From positions 496,001 to 560,000 of the forward strand of contig NZ_CCVW01000001.1 in the NCBI RefSeq assembly GCF_000756815.1: a stretch of DNA of 64,000 bases, read 5' to 3'. Shown one piece after another: positions 51,521 to 61,974 of the stretch (its first letter is position 1; each line of letters opens with the position of its first letter). The DNA comes from Legionella massiliensis. Its GTDB lineage: Bacteria > Pseudomonadota > Gammaproteobacteria > Legionellales > Legionellaceae. Both the position numbers and the translations under genes were made by a program. A model generated the notes under the pieces. That model did no database searches and had not been told where the DNA came from. It was given only the letters and a program-made list of their open reading frames with translations.

Positions 51521-51728
51521 ACCGCGAATGGCTGGCGGGTTTTCTACTCTAAACAGCTACGCCTTCAATACATTATTATAAAAAATGTAGAACTTTTGTG
51601 GGAGGGGCTTCTGTACAGTTTTTCATTGACAATTAGAGATCTGCCTACATAGAATAGCCGAGCTTTTTGAACTGAATAAGAGCAGTCTTGTCCTTAACTC
51701 GCGAAAGTTTAACTACAGGGGATTTAGT

Positions 51729-54700
51729 TTGAACGAGATGTTTCCTATTGACTCATTGTTGAAGAGTGAATTGTCAGAAAATAATAAAGTCTACGAATTT
51801 AAGAAGTTCTATCAATATGTTGTTGCATACTGTTTGATAAACAAGTTTGGTGTATTAGAGTCAGGCACGGACATTATTTTTAGTAGCGAGCTTGTTTTTT
51901 ATCTTTTTTCTATTGATACTCCTCAGCCCATATCGCAAGGCAATAATGCCCAACAATTAATCTGTATCTCAGACACCCTCCAAAAAGTAAACCGTTTGGT
52001 TCGAAAAAGTAATAGACAATTTCACGATCAGTTAGCATCTCTTCATATCGCTAATCGCCAATTTGATGAGCATGTTCAAGGGGTAATGGCGGAGCTCGAG
52101 CAAAAATCACAAATTATTCTTTCATTAAATAATACAATTAACGAAATTTTGTCTTCTTTTAGTTGGCGGATCACTTTTCCCTATAGGGCATTAAGATTAT
52201 ACCCAAAGGCGTTTTACTCAAAAATAAAGAAAATAGTCTGGTTGGGGAAGAATAGTTTTCTTAAGACAACAGATAACATCTCTTTGGTAACAGACAGTAA
52301 GCCTTTGGTAACAGACACTGAGCCTTTGGTAACAGACAGTAAGCCTTTGGTAACAGACAGTAAGCCTTTGGTAACAGACAGTAAGCCTTTGGTAACAGAC
52401 ACTGAGCCTTTGGTAACAGACACTGAGCCTTTGGTAACAGACACTGAGCCTTTGGTAACAGACACTGAGCCTTTGGTAACAGACACTGAGCCTTTGGTAA
52501 CAGACACTGAGCCTTTGGTAACAGACAGTGCCTCTTTGGCAACAACCAATTCTCAATTATTAACACAGTTATTTAATCAAGCGTCCGGTAAAAGTGCTGA
52601 TTATGTGCCTTTTCAGAAGAACTCCTCTCTTGCAACAGATATTAAGTTAATAGCTTTTTACCTACCACAATTTCACCCTATCCCTGAAAATGATAGTTGG
52701 TGGGGCAAAGGTTTTACAGAGTGGACTAATGTAAGTAAAGCTATCCCTCAATTTTCAGGCCATTATCAACCTCATTTACCTGGGGAACTAGGTTTTTATG
52801 ACTTGCGCATTATCGATATTCAAAAACGACAAATCGAACTAGCTAAGAATTACGGCATTCATGGGTTTTGTTACCATTATTACTGGTTTAGTGGCAAGAA
52901 ATTGCTTAACTGTCCCATAGAGACCATGTTAGCTAATCCTTCACTGGATTTTCCTTTTTGCGTAAGTTGGGCGAATGAAAACTGGACACGAAGATGGGAT
53001 GGACTTGAAAATGAAATTTTAATCAAACAGAACTACGCCGAAGATGATAGTTTGGCTTTTATTAAAGAACTGGAAAGCATTTTTCGAGATCTAAGGTATA
53101 TCAGAGTAAATGGCTGCCCTCTTTTGATTGTATACCGTGCTGATAAACTTCCAGATGCTCACAAGATGATCGGGGTCTGGCGCGATTACTGTCGTTCAGT
53201 GGGAATCGGCGAATTGTATCTTGTAGCTGTGAAAGGCTTCGAAACACATACACTGCCTGAAGGTTTTGACTCCTTGATTGAGTTTCCCCCTCACTGGCTT
53301 TCTATCGGGGCGCCTCAGATGAATGGCTCGGTCGAGTATTTTAATCCGAATTATGTAGGTTATACTTTTGATTATAACTACATGGTGACGAAGGCTCGCG
53401 AGATAGAAAAATCAGACACATTAATCAGAACAGTTTGCCCCTCATGGGATAATGAGGCTAGGAAGCCAGGGGGTGGATATTCGGCCATTAACACAACACC
53501 TGAGGCTTATAAGGAATGGTTACAAGAGTCTATTGAGTTCACACAAAGAAATAATAATAAGGCGCAATCTGTATTTATCAATGCGTGGAATGAATGGGCA
53601 GAAGGTGCGCACTTGGAACCAGACAGGCGTTATGGTTATGCCTGGTTACAAGCTACTTACGATGCACTGGCTGAAAAAGTACTGGCAAATTCGGCGAATA
53701 AACTAGTTTTTATCTCCCATGATGCTCATGCCTGTGGCGCGCAGCTTCTAGCTTTGAAAATAATAAGTACTTTACGCTATGAATTTAAATTCAACATAGA
53801 AATTATTTTGCTTGAAGGCGGCATACTAATCCCTGAGTTTGAAAAACTCGGTATAGTTCATCTCATTACGAAAGAAGACATTCCTAACCTAAAAACAAAA
53901 GAATTAATTCAGTCACTTCTTTCCAATCAGTACCAGATAGCTCTATTTAATACCATAGCTAGCTGCCCTATACTGCAGAATTTCGCGCAAGAAGGGCTTG
54001 ATTGCGTTGTGCTTGTTCATGAATTACCTCATACAATTCATGAAATGCAATTGGATGTATATGCTGAAAATGTGTTCAAATTCGCTAGCAAGGTTGTTTT
54101 TCCTGCAAAATATGTAGCTGATTCTTTTTGCGCGGTTTATCCCTTTGAACCAGATAATATAATTATTCGACCTCAGGGGCTCATTAGGAAAAACTCTCTC
54201 CTACTTGAAAAAGATCAAGCAAGGAGAGCATTACGTGACAGATTTGGCCTGCAACATGATGCAAAAATTATTTTAGCGATGGGATATGCTTACCCTCGAA
54301 AAGGCACTGACTTATTTGTAGCAATAGCTGAGCAAGTATTAAGGATGCATCTCAATACCTATTTTATTTGGGTAGGTGATTTTGATCATCAGATGCAAAT
54401 ACAGATAGAGAAACATCTAACTAACTCACTTTTTGCGAAGCATATTATTTTTCAATCTTTTGTTTCCGATACAGATATTTTCTTTGCAGGCGCAGATATA
54501 TTTGCATTAACTTCACGAAAAGATCCCTTTCCTTCAGTGGTATTACAGGCATTAGAAGTAGGGCTCCCTGTTATTGGTTTCTCCGATACGGGAGGTTTTG
54601 CTGAGTTGCTGGAAAAAGGCTGTGGACTACTTGTTCCTTATGAAGATACGAGCGCGTTTGCCTTAGCTATTATCAGCCTGTTGGAAAATGAGGAAGAGAA

Positions 54701-55640
54701 TTATCGCTTGGGTGATCTGGGTGCAAAACTGATTGCCGAACACTTTTCTTTTCATCGCTATGCCTGGGATCTATTAAGCTATAGTAGAATTCCCTTGAAA
54801 AAAATATCAGTTATTATTCCAAACTTTAATTATGCACAATATCTGAATGCTCGGCTGGGATCCATTACCAATCAGACCTATCCTATCTTTGAAATTTTAT
54901 TTATGGATGACTGCTCAACAGATAATAGCGTAGAGGTTGCACTCAACTGTCTGAAAGATTCTCCTATTCCATGGCGTATTATAGAGAATAAAACAAATTC
55001 AGGTTCTGCTTTTGCTCAATGGAAAAAGGGAATTGAGCTCGCGCAAGGGGATTATGTTTGGATATGCGAAGCTGATGATATTGCTGATAAACAATTTATC
55101 CAGTCAACAATCGATTCCTTTGACGATGAACTTGTTAATCTAGCTTATACACAGTCCTATCAAATTGATGAAAACAATCATATTTTGGATTTGAATTATT
55201 TGGCGTATACCAATGATATTTCTAAAGAAAAATGGCTGAAGAATTATACAATATCAGGAATACAGGAACTTTCGGAGGCTCTTTGTATTAAAAATACCAT
55301 CCCTAACATTAGCGCAGTTCTTTTTCGCAAAGACAGAATCAAAAAAGCTTTGAGTCACTGCACTGAACTAAATGAGTTCAAAGTTGCGGGAGACTGGATG
55401 CTTTACTCGGAAATACTAAAACAGGGAAAATTAGCTTTTATTGCCAAATCTCTAAACTATCATCGGCGGCATAAGCAAAGCGTAACACAATCTTCTGAAC
55501 ATAAAATACAACACTTAGAAGAAATTTATTTTATGCAGCAATACATTGGCGACATGATAAGACCAGACGACAGAACTTTAAGAAAAATAGACAACTACAA
55601 GAAAAAAGTACAGGAGATTTTATATCCTGTTGAAAATTAA
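51729..55640 (+). CDS. 1303-residue multidomain glycosyltransferase (WbsX-like + GT4 + GT2) with repeat linker
   Basis: In order: a helical N-terminal region with a coiled coil near 90-140 and the [18 protein letters not shown] element; a tandem heptapeptide linker ([14 protein letters not shown]) at 185-268; a WbsX/GH99-like domain from about 305 to 655 ([33 protein letters not shown]); a GT4-like domain about 658-1010 ([20 protein letters not shown]); and a GT2 domain from about 1024 ([22 protein letters not shown]). The start is a TTG with AGGGGAT upstream; an ATG three codons later is possible. It could build several linkages of one repeat unit. Codon use is notably AT-rich. Confidence 0.9.
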   Translation: MNEMFPIDSLLKSELSENNKVYEFKKFYQYVVAYCLINKFGVLESGTDIIFSSELVFYLFSIDTPQPISQGNNAQQLICISDTLQKVNRLVRKSNRQFHDQLASLHIANRQFDEHVQGVMAELEQKSQIILSLNNTINEILSSFSWRITFPYRALRLYPKAFYSKIKKIVWLGKNSFLKTTDNISLVTDSKPLVTDTEPLVTDSKPLVTDSKPLVTDSKPLVTDTEPLVTDTEPLVTDTEPLVTDTEPLVTDTEPLVTDTEPLVTDSASLATTNSQLLTQLFNQASGKSADYVPFQKNSSLATDIKLIAFYLPQFHPIPENDSWWGKGFTEWTNVSKAIPQFSGHYQPHLPGELGFYDLRIIDIQKRQIELAKNYGIHGFCYHYYWFSGKKLLNCPIETMLANPSLDFPFCVSWANENWTRRWDGLENEILIKQNYAEDDSLAFIKELESIFRDLRYIRVNGCPLLIVYRADKLPDAHKMIGVWRDYCRSVGIGELYLVAVKGFETHTLPEGFDSLIEFPPHWLSIGAPQMNGSVEYFNPNYVGYTFDYNYMVTKAREIEKSDTLIRTVCPSWDNEARKPGGGYSAINTTPEAYKEWLQESIEFTQRNNNKAQSVFINAWNEWAEGAHLEPDRRYGYAWLQATYDALAEKVLANSANKLVFISHDAHACGAQLLALKIISTLRYEFKFNIEIILLEGGILIPEFEKLGIVHLITKEDIPNLKTKELIQSLLSNQYQIALFNTIASCPILQNFAQEGLDCVVLVHELPHTIHEMQLDVYAENVFKFASKVVFPAKYVADSFCAVYPFEPDNIIIRPQGLIRKNSLLLEKDQARRALRDRFGLQHDAKIILAMGYAYPRKGTDLFVAIAEQVLRMHLNTYFIWVGDFDHQMQIQIEKHLTNSLFAKHIIFQSFVSDTDIFFAGADIFALTSRKDPFPSVVLQALEVGLPVIGFSDTGGFAELLEKGCGLLVPYEDTSAFALAIISLLENEEENYRLGDLGAKLIAEHFSFHRYAWDLLSYSRIPLKKISVIIPNFNYAQYLNARLGSITNQTYPIFEILFMDDCSTDNSVEVALNCLKDSPIPWRIIENKTNSGSAFAQWKKGIELAQGDYVWICEADDIADKQFIQSTIDSFDDELVNLAYTQSYQIDENNHILDLNYLAYTNDISKEKWLKNYTISGIQELSEALCIKNTIPNISAVLFRKDRIKKALSHCTELNEFKVAGDWMLYSEILKQGKLAFIAKSLNYHRRHKQSVTQSSEHKIQHLEEIYFMQQYIGDMIRPDDRTLRKIDNYKKKVQEILYPVEN
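52281..52553 (+). repeat. In-frame 21-bp tandem repeat (12 units plus one degenerate)
   Basis: The unit is CCTTTGGTAACAGACACTGA with G, or the AGTAAG variant. Twelve nearly identical units run to 52532, then one decayed unit. Because 21 is divisible by three, changes in copy number keep the frame and vary the PLVTDxx linker length. The minus strand shows three long open frames across it, which are by-products of the repetition. Confidence 0.97.
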
Positions 55641-55698
55641 CCTCCTAATAAAGTTGAAAATGCAAAGTAACTTATATTAATAAGCTAGGAGACTTAGT

Positions 55699-56895
55699 GT
55701 GGAAAAAAAAACGGGGATTGTGCATTTAAAAGGAATTGATACGATTCGTATGGTAAGTGCGTTTATGGTTATTGTTTTCCATGCCACTGCCTTACCAAAA
55801 TTGACACCACCAAATATTGTCGCAGCTATTTTGCCTTATTTTGGGATGGCCGTTCCTCTTTTTTTTGCTGTTAGTGGTTTTATAATCGCCTATGTCTATC
55901 AAGGTAAATTATCTGAAAATGATTCCATTATAAATTTTTACATCAAGCGGTTTTTCCGTATCGCACCATTATTTTATTCTATGCTTGTTGTGTGGATGAT
56001 AACTGCTTACATAGTATGGGATAAGCTATATCCCTTCAGTGAGATAATTATTAATCTATCTTTTTTATTTAATAACGTACCTAATCAGCAAGAAAGCATC
56101 GTCTGGGCTGGATGGTCTATAGGTGTGGAAATGATTTTTTATTTTTTATTTCCTCTTATTTCGCTTTTCACTACTAATGTAAGGTGCGCCCTAATAGGAC
56201 TAGTCTTATCTCTTCTACTAGCAATGATGGCTCATGCACAATATACAGAAATTGGTGTCCCTACTTATGGATATATGAATAGTTCAAACCAATTTTGCTA
56301 TTTTATGAGTGGAATGCTCGCTTTTCATATTTGGTGTAAAAGTGGGTTTAGACAATCTCAAAAAGCAGTTGTAATCAGAACATTACTTATGATACTAGCT
56401 ATTGCGATTGTGGTTGGTATAGTAGCTAGTAATTTAATATTTATTGGAAATACCGAGAAATATAGGCAAGGTGGCTGGTGTATAGCTTTTGTGGTAATTA
56501 TTCTAGCTATTTGTTATTGGCAAAATCCCTTAGTGAATAATAAGCTATTTAATTATTTGGGAGCAATAAGCTTCAGTCTTTATTTAGTGCATCCATTTAT
56601 TATACAAATGCTTGTGTTTTTAAAGTTTTACAGCTTTCTGGAACAATATATTTCTTATAAAACATATTCCTATTTATTCAGTCAGGTTGGTACAGTCTTA
56701 ATTACTATAGGTATCAGTAGTTTGACCTATTTTTATATTGAAAAAAGAGGTATAGCCTTAGGAAGCATAGTAATAAAACAACGGAAACACTTCAGAAAAA
56801 TTATTCTCGGATATTTTTGGCAGAGATGGAAACGGGAGATGGAAGAGGCCACTCACAATCAGGGAAGCATCGCTGTTAGTGCAAAGCTTGAATGA
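55699..56895 (+). CDS. Acyltransferase 3 family (OafA-like) membrane O-acyltransferase
   Basis: The 398-residue protein has about ten transmembrane helices and the family signature at the start: IDTIRMVSAFMVIVFHA with the conserved R and H, then AVSGFIIAYVY, and SIGVEMIFYFLFP later. Such enzymes usually O-acetylate LPS O-antigen sugars at the inner membrane. The start is GTG with TAGGAGA upstream. It is AT-rich like the preceding gene and probably co-transcribed with it (58-bp gap). Confidence 0.93.
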   Translation: MEKKTGIVHLKGIDTIRMVSAFMVIVFHATALPKLTPPNIVAAILPYFGMAVPLFFAVSGFIIAYVYQGKLSENDSIINFYIKRFFRIAPLFYSMLVVWMITAYIVWDKLYPFSEIIINLSFLFNNVPNQQESIVWAGWSIGVEMIFYFLFPLISLFTTNVRCALIGLVLSLLLAMMAHAQYTEIGVPTYGYMNSSNQFCYFMSGMLAFHIWCKSGFRQSQKAVVIRTLLMILAIAIVVGIVASNLIFIGNTEKYRQGGWCIAFVVIILAICYWQNPLVNNKLFNYLGAISFSLYLVHPFIIQMLVFLKFYSFLEQYISYKTYSYLFSQVGTVLITIGISSLTYFYIEKRGIALGSIVIKQRKHFRKIILGYFWQRWKREMEEATHNQGSIAVSAKLE

Positions 56896-57085
56896 TCATA
56901 ATTGATATCAATTCTAGAGTGTTTGTCGAAACGTATAGCTTAAGCAACGAGTATGAGCGGCTCTTTATGTTCGTCAATAGGCCACCCCACTCGGCCATCT
57001 GCGAAAGAGGGTTTTCCTAGCCCTGTTTATTTAAATCAGTGTAGTACTCCAGCAAGCTAAGCCCTATTAGGGCAATACTACAAAA

Positions 57086-57127
57086 AATTAACATAAATAT
57101 AATCAAAGAGTTATATTTATGTTAATT
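57086..57127. terminator. Perfect AT-rich hairpin downstream of the acyltransferase gene
   Basis: Arms 57086-57102 and 57111-57127 pair perfectly over 17 bp (AATTAACATAAATATAA) around TCAAAGAG. A GC-rich small stem, GCCCTATTAGGGC, lies just before at 57061-57073. Between the acyltransferase stop and here the gap also has a stray repeat end (CAATAGGCCACCCC, 56975-56988). It may belong to the end of the decayed IS110 element. Confidence 0.5.
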
Positions 57128-57190
57128 GAAAGGTAGGTATAGCAAAGCGGGAAATCTTAGGCATAATAGCAACTGTCTTGGAGAAAGTTT

Positions 57191-58122
57191 TTAAACCAAG
57201 ACGGTCTGCGAAGAATTAACCCCAATTTGTTTTTTTCTGATAAGAGCATTCATGATAATTAATAATTTACGCATAGCAGCAATAAGTGCCGTTTTTTTAG
57301 CTTTACCCGAAGCACATAAACGCTGATAAAATTGCCTAATCTGAGGGTTATGTCTAGTTGCAGCTAGAGTAGCCCCATATAAAGAGCTCTTCTGACAGAA
57401 GCTCTTCCACCCCAAATGGCGCGAGTGCCATTTAAAGTTCCACTATCCCGATTAAAAGGAACTAATCCGGCTGTGTCCAATAGAGCCAAGCTCAGGCAGT
57501 TCAGCAAGCATACTCAAAGCAGTAATAGAAGCTACGCCTTTAATAGATTGAACTATTTCATTCTTCTGAGAAAAATCTGCATGCCCATTTGCTAATTTTT
57601 GCTGAGCCTCATCAATCAGTTCTAACTCGTGCTCCAATACTTCTAACACACGACCAATCGATTCACATTGCTCAGACGATGCTTTATCGAGACGGTTTTT
57701 TTCCATGGTAATCATCTGAATTAATTGGAGGCGTCTAGCGTTATTATTGGCTAAAAGGAGCTGTTAGTTACTATAGATCATTTGCGGCTGAGGTTCGATT
57801 TTACTTGCGAAAAGGGCGATAAGTTCTGCATCAATTTGGTCTGTTTTAGCTAACCAGCCCAGGGCTTTGACAAAATCTCTAATTTGGCGAGGATTAACCA
57901 CAGAGACACAAACCCCAGCCTCCATAAGCGCATAAGCCAGAGGAGCCCCGTAGACTCAATGATAATAAGCGTATTCGAGATTAATTTGATTTTATCAAGA
58001 AGCTTTCTAATTCCCTCAGCATTATTTTTAAACCGCATATATTTTCTACTGGGTAAAATAAACACATCTAAATCTGACTTAGACACATCAATTCCAATAT
58101 AGATTTTTTCTTCTTGAGACAT
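57191..58122 (-). pseudogene. IS110-family transposase, frameshifted remnant
   Basis: The N-terminal piece has IYIGIDVSKSDLDVFILPS, the DEDD RuvC-like start of IS110 transposases. The middle piece has SIKGVASITALSMLAELPELG and the C-terminal piece, in further frames, FNRDSGTLNGTRAIWGGRA and ATLAATRHNPQIRQFYQRL. At least three frameshifts split the gene, one of them near 57380 by an extra G, so it cannot be active. AAAGGAGCTC precedes the original ATG. It marks foreign DNA inside the polysaccharide locus. Confidence 0.9.
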
Positions 58123-58300
58123 GATAATAGAGCTCCTTTAATCACTCTGCCTTGTAGATACGGTATCTCATAGGTCCCTGGCAACTGTCCGAATTCGGTT
58201 AAGGGGTTGAAGCGCCGATCTTGCTATTACACGGGCTCGTAGCCCAAGGTCACCGCGATCCGTCGCTTCTTTTAATTTGCTACTGTACGACAGTAACAAG
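58123..58300 (-). other. Left-end non-coding region of the IS110 remnant (possible bridge-RNA relic)
   Basis: IS110-group elements encode a bridge RNA in the non-coding left end upstream of the transposase. Here the region has hairpin potential, for example GGGCT/AGCCC around a three-base loop at 58233-58245, and GATACCGTATC at about 58155-58168. The outer boundary is not certain, and the element is dead. The identification rests on position, not on a match. Confidence 0.35.
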
Positions 58301-58330
58301 CTTCCATTAAATCATGTTTTTAAGACACAA

Positions 58331-58449
58331 GGTCAGCCCCCACCCCAGTATTGAATTCCCGCGGCTCGACCGCGGGATCCTGAGCTCATTCTAAGCCCTT
58401 AGATCCCGCGGTCAAGCCGTGGGAATTTGGGATAGGGGTGACCTATTAC
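58331..58449. repeat. Palindromic MITE-like element, core 2
   Basis: The right end GGGTGACCTATTAC is intact; the left end is degenerate (AAGGTCAGCCCCCACCC). The core arms, about 58354-58378 and 58402-58426, pair as in the copy at 20309-20444 (GAATTCCCGCGGCTCGACCG / GATCCCGCGGTCAAGCCG). It separates the IS110 remnant from the AlgJ-like gene; the remaining gap is AT-rich and empty. Confidence 0.75.
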
Positions 58450-58542
58450 TCTTATGCTCTTTTTTTGCCGGTGGGGATGAGCTATTTCTCATACAGAATT
58501 GATCTATTGCTGATTCATTTAGATTTAAGAGTATTAGCTCCC

Positions 58543-59724
58543 CTATAAATCAGCATAGTGCTTTATAAAATAATCAGCAAAACCATAACCATGCCGTGGC
58601 ACATTGTAATCCACCATCTCTAAGACGACGATATCACTCTTGGCGATTGCCGCCATAACTTGCTCACCTATGTTTTGATCCTTTGTGACAGTGCCATTCT
58701 CTGCTGTACTTTCCTGATAGGTTTGAAAATAATTAGACCTTGTTATGGAGGACAAGATATCTGCGTCCTTCCAGGCCTCATTGATTTGATCAGAAAAGCT
58801 ATCTCCAATAAAAACAATTTTGGGGCGTAATGCATCTTTAGTTAGACCTTTGACGGTAGGAATGGTGGTTTTTCTCAATAATCCCATTTTTGACCAGACA
58901 TTTAATAATTGATATCCATCGGTATCGATCATAAATAAATTCGGCCATATTCGTTGCTCCGCACCGCAATTAATCTTAGCGATATCGGAGAATAGAGATC
59001 GGGAATCCTCTAGAATTTTAGACGCTATCACACAACCCGAATAACGGTTCCAGTGCACACCAGATACTGGATGTGTTTCAACACCTGTTCGATGAATTAG
59101 ATCGCGCAAGATCGGACCTGAGTCGACAACATTCACCCCGCTTCTTTTCAGAATCTGGGCAAAATCAGCAACGCGCGTAAATACGTTCGCTGAGCCTCCT
59201 ACTAAATAACGAGAACCGAGTTCTTCTGGATAGGCATAAGCCTTAGATGTTGCGATAACAACCTCGAAAAACTTACCCTGGGCGGCCAAAGCGGTTTGAA
59301 CTTTTAATAACTCCTTGGCCTCTGCTTGGTACTGCTTCTCTAGTGCGTCTTTATTCAGAATATTAACATTGAGGTTGTTGACGGTGTCGCTAATATACAA
59401 GCCACGTCCCTTCGTTGCGAAAATCGGAATTTGAGCATTAGACGTTTCACGAAAAAGTTTAAAATTTAATTCGTTATAACTACGTATTAGGTAGGCTCTA
59501 AATCCTAGGTGGGTATTAAAATATTGCTCTATCCAGGGTTGCAGTTTTTTATTGAAAAAAGCTGCTGTAAGATTTGCTGGTTTTTCTTTAATGGGTGGAG
59601 TGTAGCCGTAAAGAGGTTTTCTTTCTGAATAAATGTGGGTTGCAAATTGCACTAGGGGAACTAATAGTAATAGGACTAACGCTATTGGCATCAGGAATTT
59701 TAGTCTTTCGAAAAAATGGTTCAT
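58543..59724 (-). CDS. AlgJ/AlgX-like SGNH acetyltransferase partner
   Basis: The 393-residue protein has an N-terminal membrane anchor (LMPIALVLLLLVPLVQFAT) and a periplasmic SGNH-hydrolase-like domain: FIGDSFSDQ supplies the nucleophile serine region, and VSGVHWNRYSGC and the T-S-K-x-YAYPE stretch match AlgJ. It starts three bases after the MBOAT gene, so they form a pair in which the MBOAT carries acetyl across the membrane and this protein transfers it to the polysaccharide. Confidence 0.88.
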   Translation of the reverse strand: MNHFFERLKFLMPIALVLLLLVPLVQFATHIYSERKPLYGYTPPIKEKPANLTAAFFNKKLQPWIEQYFNTHLGFRAYLIRSYNELNFKLFRETSNAQIPIFATKGRGLYISDTVNNLNVNILNKDALEKQYQAEAKELLKVQTALAAQGKFFEVVIATSKAYAYPEELGSRYLVGGSANVFTRVADFAQILKRSGVNVVDSGPILRDLIHRTGVETHPVSGVHWNRYSGCVIASKILEDSRSLFSDIAKINCGAEQRIWPNLFMIDTDGYQLLNVWSKMGLLRKTTIPTVKGLTKDALRPKIVFIGDSFSDQINEAWKDADILSSITRSNYFQTYQESTAENGTVTKDQNIGEQVMAAIAKSDIVVLEMVDYNVPRHGYGFADYFIKHYADL

Positions 59725-59727
59725 TTT

Positions 59728-61206
59728 TTAAAACCTAAAATAAAGAAAGGGGACATAATCAGAACTAACAATGGCTGATGCCGCCAAAACAAGCAGGAAG
59801 AAGCTTATTATAAATTGCAAACTAACTGCCCCCCCAACTTCAAGCTCCGCAGCTTTATTCCATCCTGAGCTAAAATTTAAGCCTTTTAATCCCCTGAGCT
59901 TTGGAGTACTTAAGGTGGCGAGCATGATTCCGATAAAGATAGTCGTGATTGCATGGTTACTGAATATCATTCCCCAAGGAATAACTTGTCCGGAGGCTAA
60001 ACCTTTTAGGCCAAACATGACTAATAGGTAATCTATCGCATAACTTAGAGTAGGCGATCTAAAAAATACCCAACCAATGGTTATGATCAGAAGGGTCAAC
60101 AACTGATGGAAATAACCAGGCAAGGTAATCCTCTTAAAAAATGTACTTGTTGCCAGGATTCGCTCTAAGCAGAGGAAGAAACCATAGTAAGCACCCCAAA
60201 CAATAAAGTTCCAACTGGCGCCATGCCAGAAACCAGAAATTAAAAATACAATCCAGAGATTCATATAAGTTCTAGGAATACTTACACGATTTCCACCTAG
60301 GGGAATATAGAGATAAAGCTTCATCCAATTCGATAAAGAGATGTGCCAGCGTTGCCAGAAATCAGTAACGCTTTGTGCTGTATAAGGCCGGTTAAAGTTC
60401 TCTGGGAAACGAAAACCAATCATTCTGGCTAAGCCAATTGCCATATCAGAGTAGCCTGAGAAATCAAAATAAATCTGCAAGGTATAGGCAATAATCCCGC
60501 CCCAGGCATAGAGTGATGTCAGACCATCTGGAGCAAAGCCAAAAACCTTATCAGCTACCAGACCTAAGGGATCTGCAAGTAATAGCTTCTTAATTAGTCC
60601 GATGGTAAAGCGAAAAAAACCACTTATAAAACCATCGATGCTGTGTGTTCTTGCATGAATTTGACTACCAATATCATGGTAACGAATGATTGGGCCAGCA
60701 ATCAGTTGCGGGAATAGGAAGATATAGAGGGCGCAATCGAAAAAATGCCGTGGCGGTACAGCTCGGCCTTTATAGCTATCAACAAGATAACTGATTTTGT
60801 GGAAGGTTATGAATGAAATACCCAAAATAAGCGGTAAATTGGGTGAGGCAACTTCGGTAGCTAACCAAGGTTTCATTAAGGGCAAAACTTCAGCACAAAT
60901 GAAATTCAGATATTTTGACAGAATCAAAATTAAGGTATTAAGCGTAATTGCCAGTATCAATAAGAGCTTTTTATAGCTTTGCTTTGTAGGTTTTTCAGGG
61001 GCTAGTCTTAAGGAAATCTGATAGTCAAAATAAGTGCCAATAAGCAGAGCAAAAACAAAAATCGGCTCTCCCCAGGCAAAAAAAATGACCGAGCCTGCGA
61101 GGGCAACCGCATTTTTTGCAGAGATATTTTTATTAGGCACTAAATAATAGCTAATTAAAAATAGGGGCAAAAATATAAATAAGAATATTGGGGCGGTGAA
61201 TAACAT
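59728..61206 (-). CDS. MBOAT-family O-acetyltransferase (AlgI-like)
   Basis: The 492-residue polytopic protein contains the AlgI/DltB signature regions TDFWQRWHISLSNWMKLYLY, IPLGGNR and the active-site histidine segment SGFWHGASWNFIVWGAYYG. It takes an acetyl group from the cytoplasm and passes it to the periplasmic partner next door. The length is slightly above typical AlgI. It sits 63 bp downstream of the gtrA-like gene on the same strand. Confidence 0.95.
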   Translation of the reverse strand: MLFTAPIFLFIFLPLFLISYYLVPNKNISAKNAVALAGSVIFFAWGEPIFVFALLIGTYFDYQISLRLAPEKPTKQSYKKLLLILAITLNTLILILSKYLNFICAEVLPLMKPWLATEVASPNLPLILGISFITFHKISYLVDSYKGRAVPPRHFFDCALYIFLFPQLIAGPIIRYHDIGSQIHARTHSIDGFISGFFRFTIGLIKKLLLADPLGLVADKVFGFAPDGLTSLYAWGGIIAYTLQIYFDFSGYSDMAIGLARMIGFRFPENFNRPYTAQSVTDFWQRWHISLSNWMKLYLYIPLGGNRVSIPRTYMNLWIVFLISGFWHGASWNFIVWGAYYGFFLCLERILATSTFFKRITLPGYFHQLLTLLIITIGWVFFRSPTLSYAIDYLLVMFGLKGLASGQVIPWGMIFSNHAITTIFIGIMLATLSTPKLRGLKGLNFSSGWNKAAELEVGGAVSLQFIISFFLLVLAASAIVSSDYVPFLYFRF

Positions 61207-61269
61207 AAAAATAATTACAATTATTGGTAGCTCATCATATATAGCTCGTCGTTGTTTTACAAACGATTC

Positions 61270-61674
61270 TCATCCCGAGCTGACATTATTTAGTACATTC
61301 TGCTTGTTGTTCGTTATAAAAACAAAGCGTTTCATCAAAGTAAAATTAAGTATTGCCATGAAAGGGATAGAAAAAATATAGGCATAATATTCATTCAAGC
61401 CGATCATTATGCAAGATTTTATTATTGCTATATTGATCAGGTAGGTAAATCCGTAGGTCATTACATACTGAATAATCCGTGAGTTTCCTGTGTTATTAAA
61501 TACGAGTTTACCTGTAGAAAAATAATTAAAGGCAACGCCTAAGATTGTAGAAAGCAAAACAGCTAGTGAATAATGCATCCCAAGATTGATAAAAATTGCA
61601 TATAGAGCAAAACCAACAAGAGTATTTAGCATTCCTACAAAAAGAAAGGTGATAAATTGTCTATCTATACGCAA
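61270..61674 (-). CDS. GtrA-family membrane protein
   Basis: Four helices in 134 residues and the motif QFITFLFVGMLNTLVGFALYA, with NYFSTGKLVF in the middle, place it in the GtrA family, thought to flip undecaprenyl-phosphate-linked sugars. The start is TTG with AAGGGGA seven bases upstream. It goes with the GtrB-like gene upstream, from which a repeat insertion separates it. Confidence 0.9.
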   Translation of the reverse strand: MRIDRQFITFLFVGMLNTLVGFALYAIFINLGMHYSLAVLLSTILGVAFNYFSTGKLVFNNTGNSRIIQYVMTYGFTYLINIAIIKSCIMIGLNEYYAYIFSIPFMAILNFTLMKRFVFITNNKQNVLNNVSSG

Positions 61675-61731
61675 GTTAAAGTCCCCTTTGTATGGTACAA
61701 AAATGTGCAGGCTCAGAAAAGGTAACAGGTT

Positions 61732-61868
61732 ACCCCCGTCACCCTAACCTAGTCCGTCATCCCGAACATAGTGAGGGATCTCCGGGACTAGCGCAGTGCT
61801 GCACTCAGGAGATGTCTCTCTACGTTCGACATGACGTACGTCTTTGGGAGAGCAGCGAAGGATGACGA
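61732..61868. repeat. Palindromic repeat, core 1, degenerate copy
   Basis: It has GTCATCCCGAACATAGTGAG, CTCCGGGACTAGCGCAGTGC and ACGTTCGACATGACGTACG, like the copies at 17748-17880 and 29227-29378. The left end is altered (AGGTTACCCCC). It is joined directly to the next element. Confidence 0.65.
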
Positions 61869-61869
61869 T

Positions 61870-61970
61870 AATAGGTCAATCCCAGCCCGAATTCCCGCGG
61901 CTTGACCGTGGGTGCTGCGGTGGTGAACGTTAAATGGACCGGTGGCCAAGCCGCGAAGATTCGGAGCAAA
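61870..61970. repeat. Palindromic MITE-like element, core 2, right end lost
   Basis: Begins with AATAGGTCAATCCCAGCCC and has the core arm GAATTCCCGCGGCTTGACCG, then a partial return arm (GGCCAAGCCGCGAAGATTCG). It stops against the end of the GtrB-like gene without a TGACCTATTA end. Together with the previous repeat it forms a 240-bp insertion inside what would otherwise be one operon. Confidence 0.65.
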
Positions 61971-61974
61971 ACTT

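Noticed and set aside
52281-52553. CRISPR array
   Set aside because: The repeats are directly adjacent with no spacers, the unit is 21 bp and it is in frame inside a coding sequence; no cas genes are near.
52214-52566. Three overlapping minus-strand open frames of 101-112 codons with YQR, LPK or VTKG repeats
   Set aside because: They are produced by the 21-bp tandem repeat of the plus-strand glycosyltransferase gene and have no independent start signals or domains.
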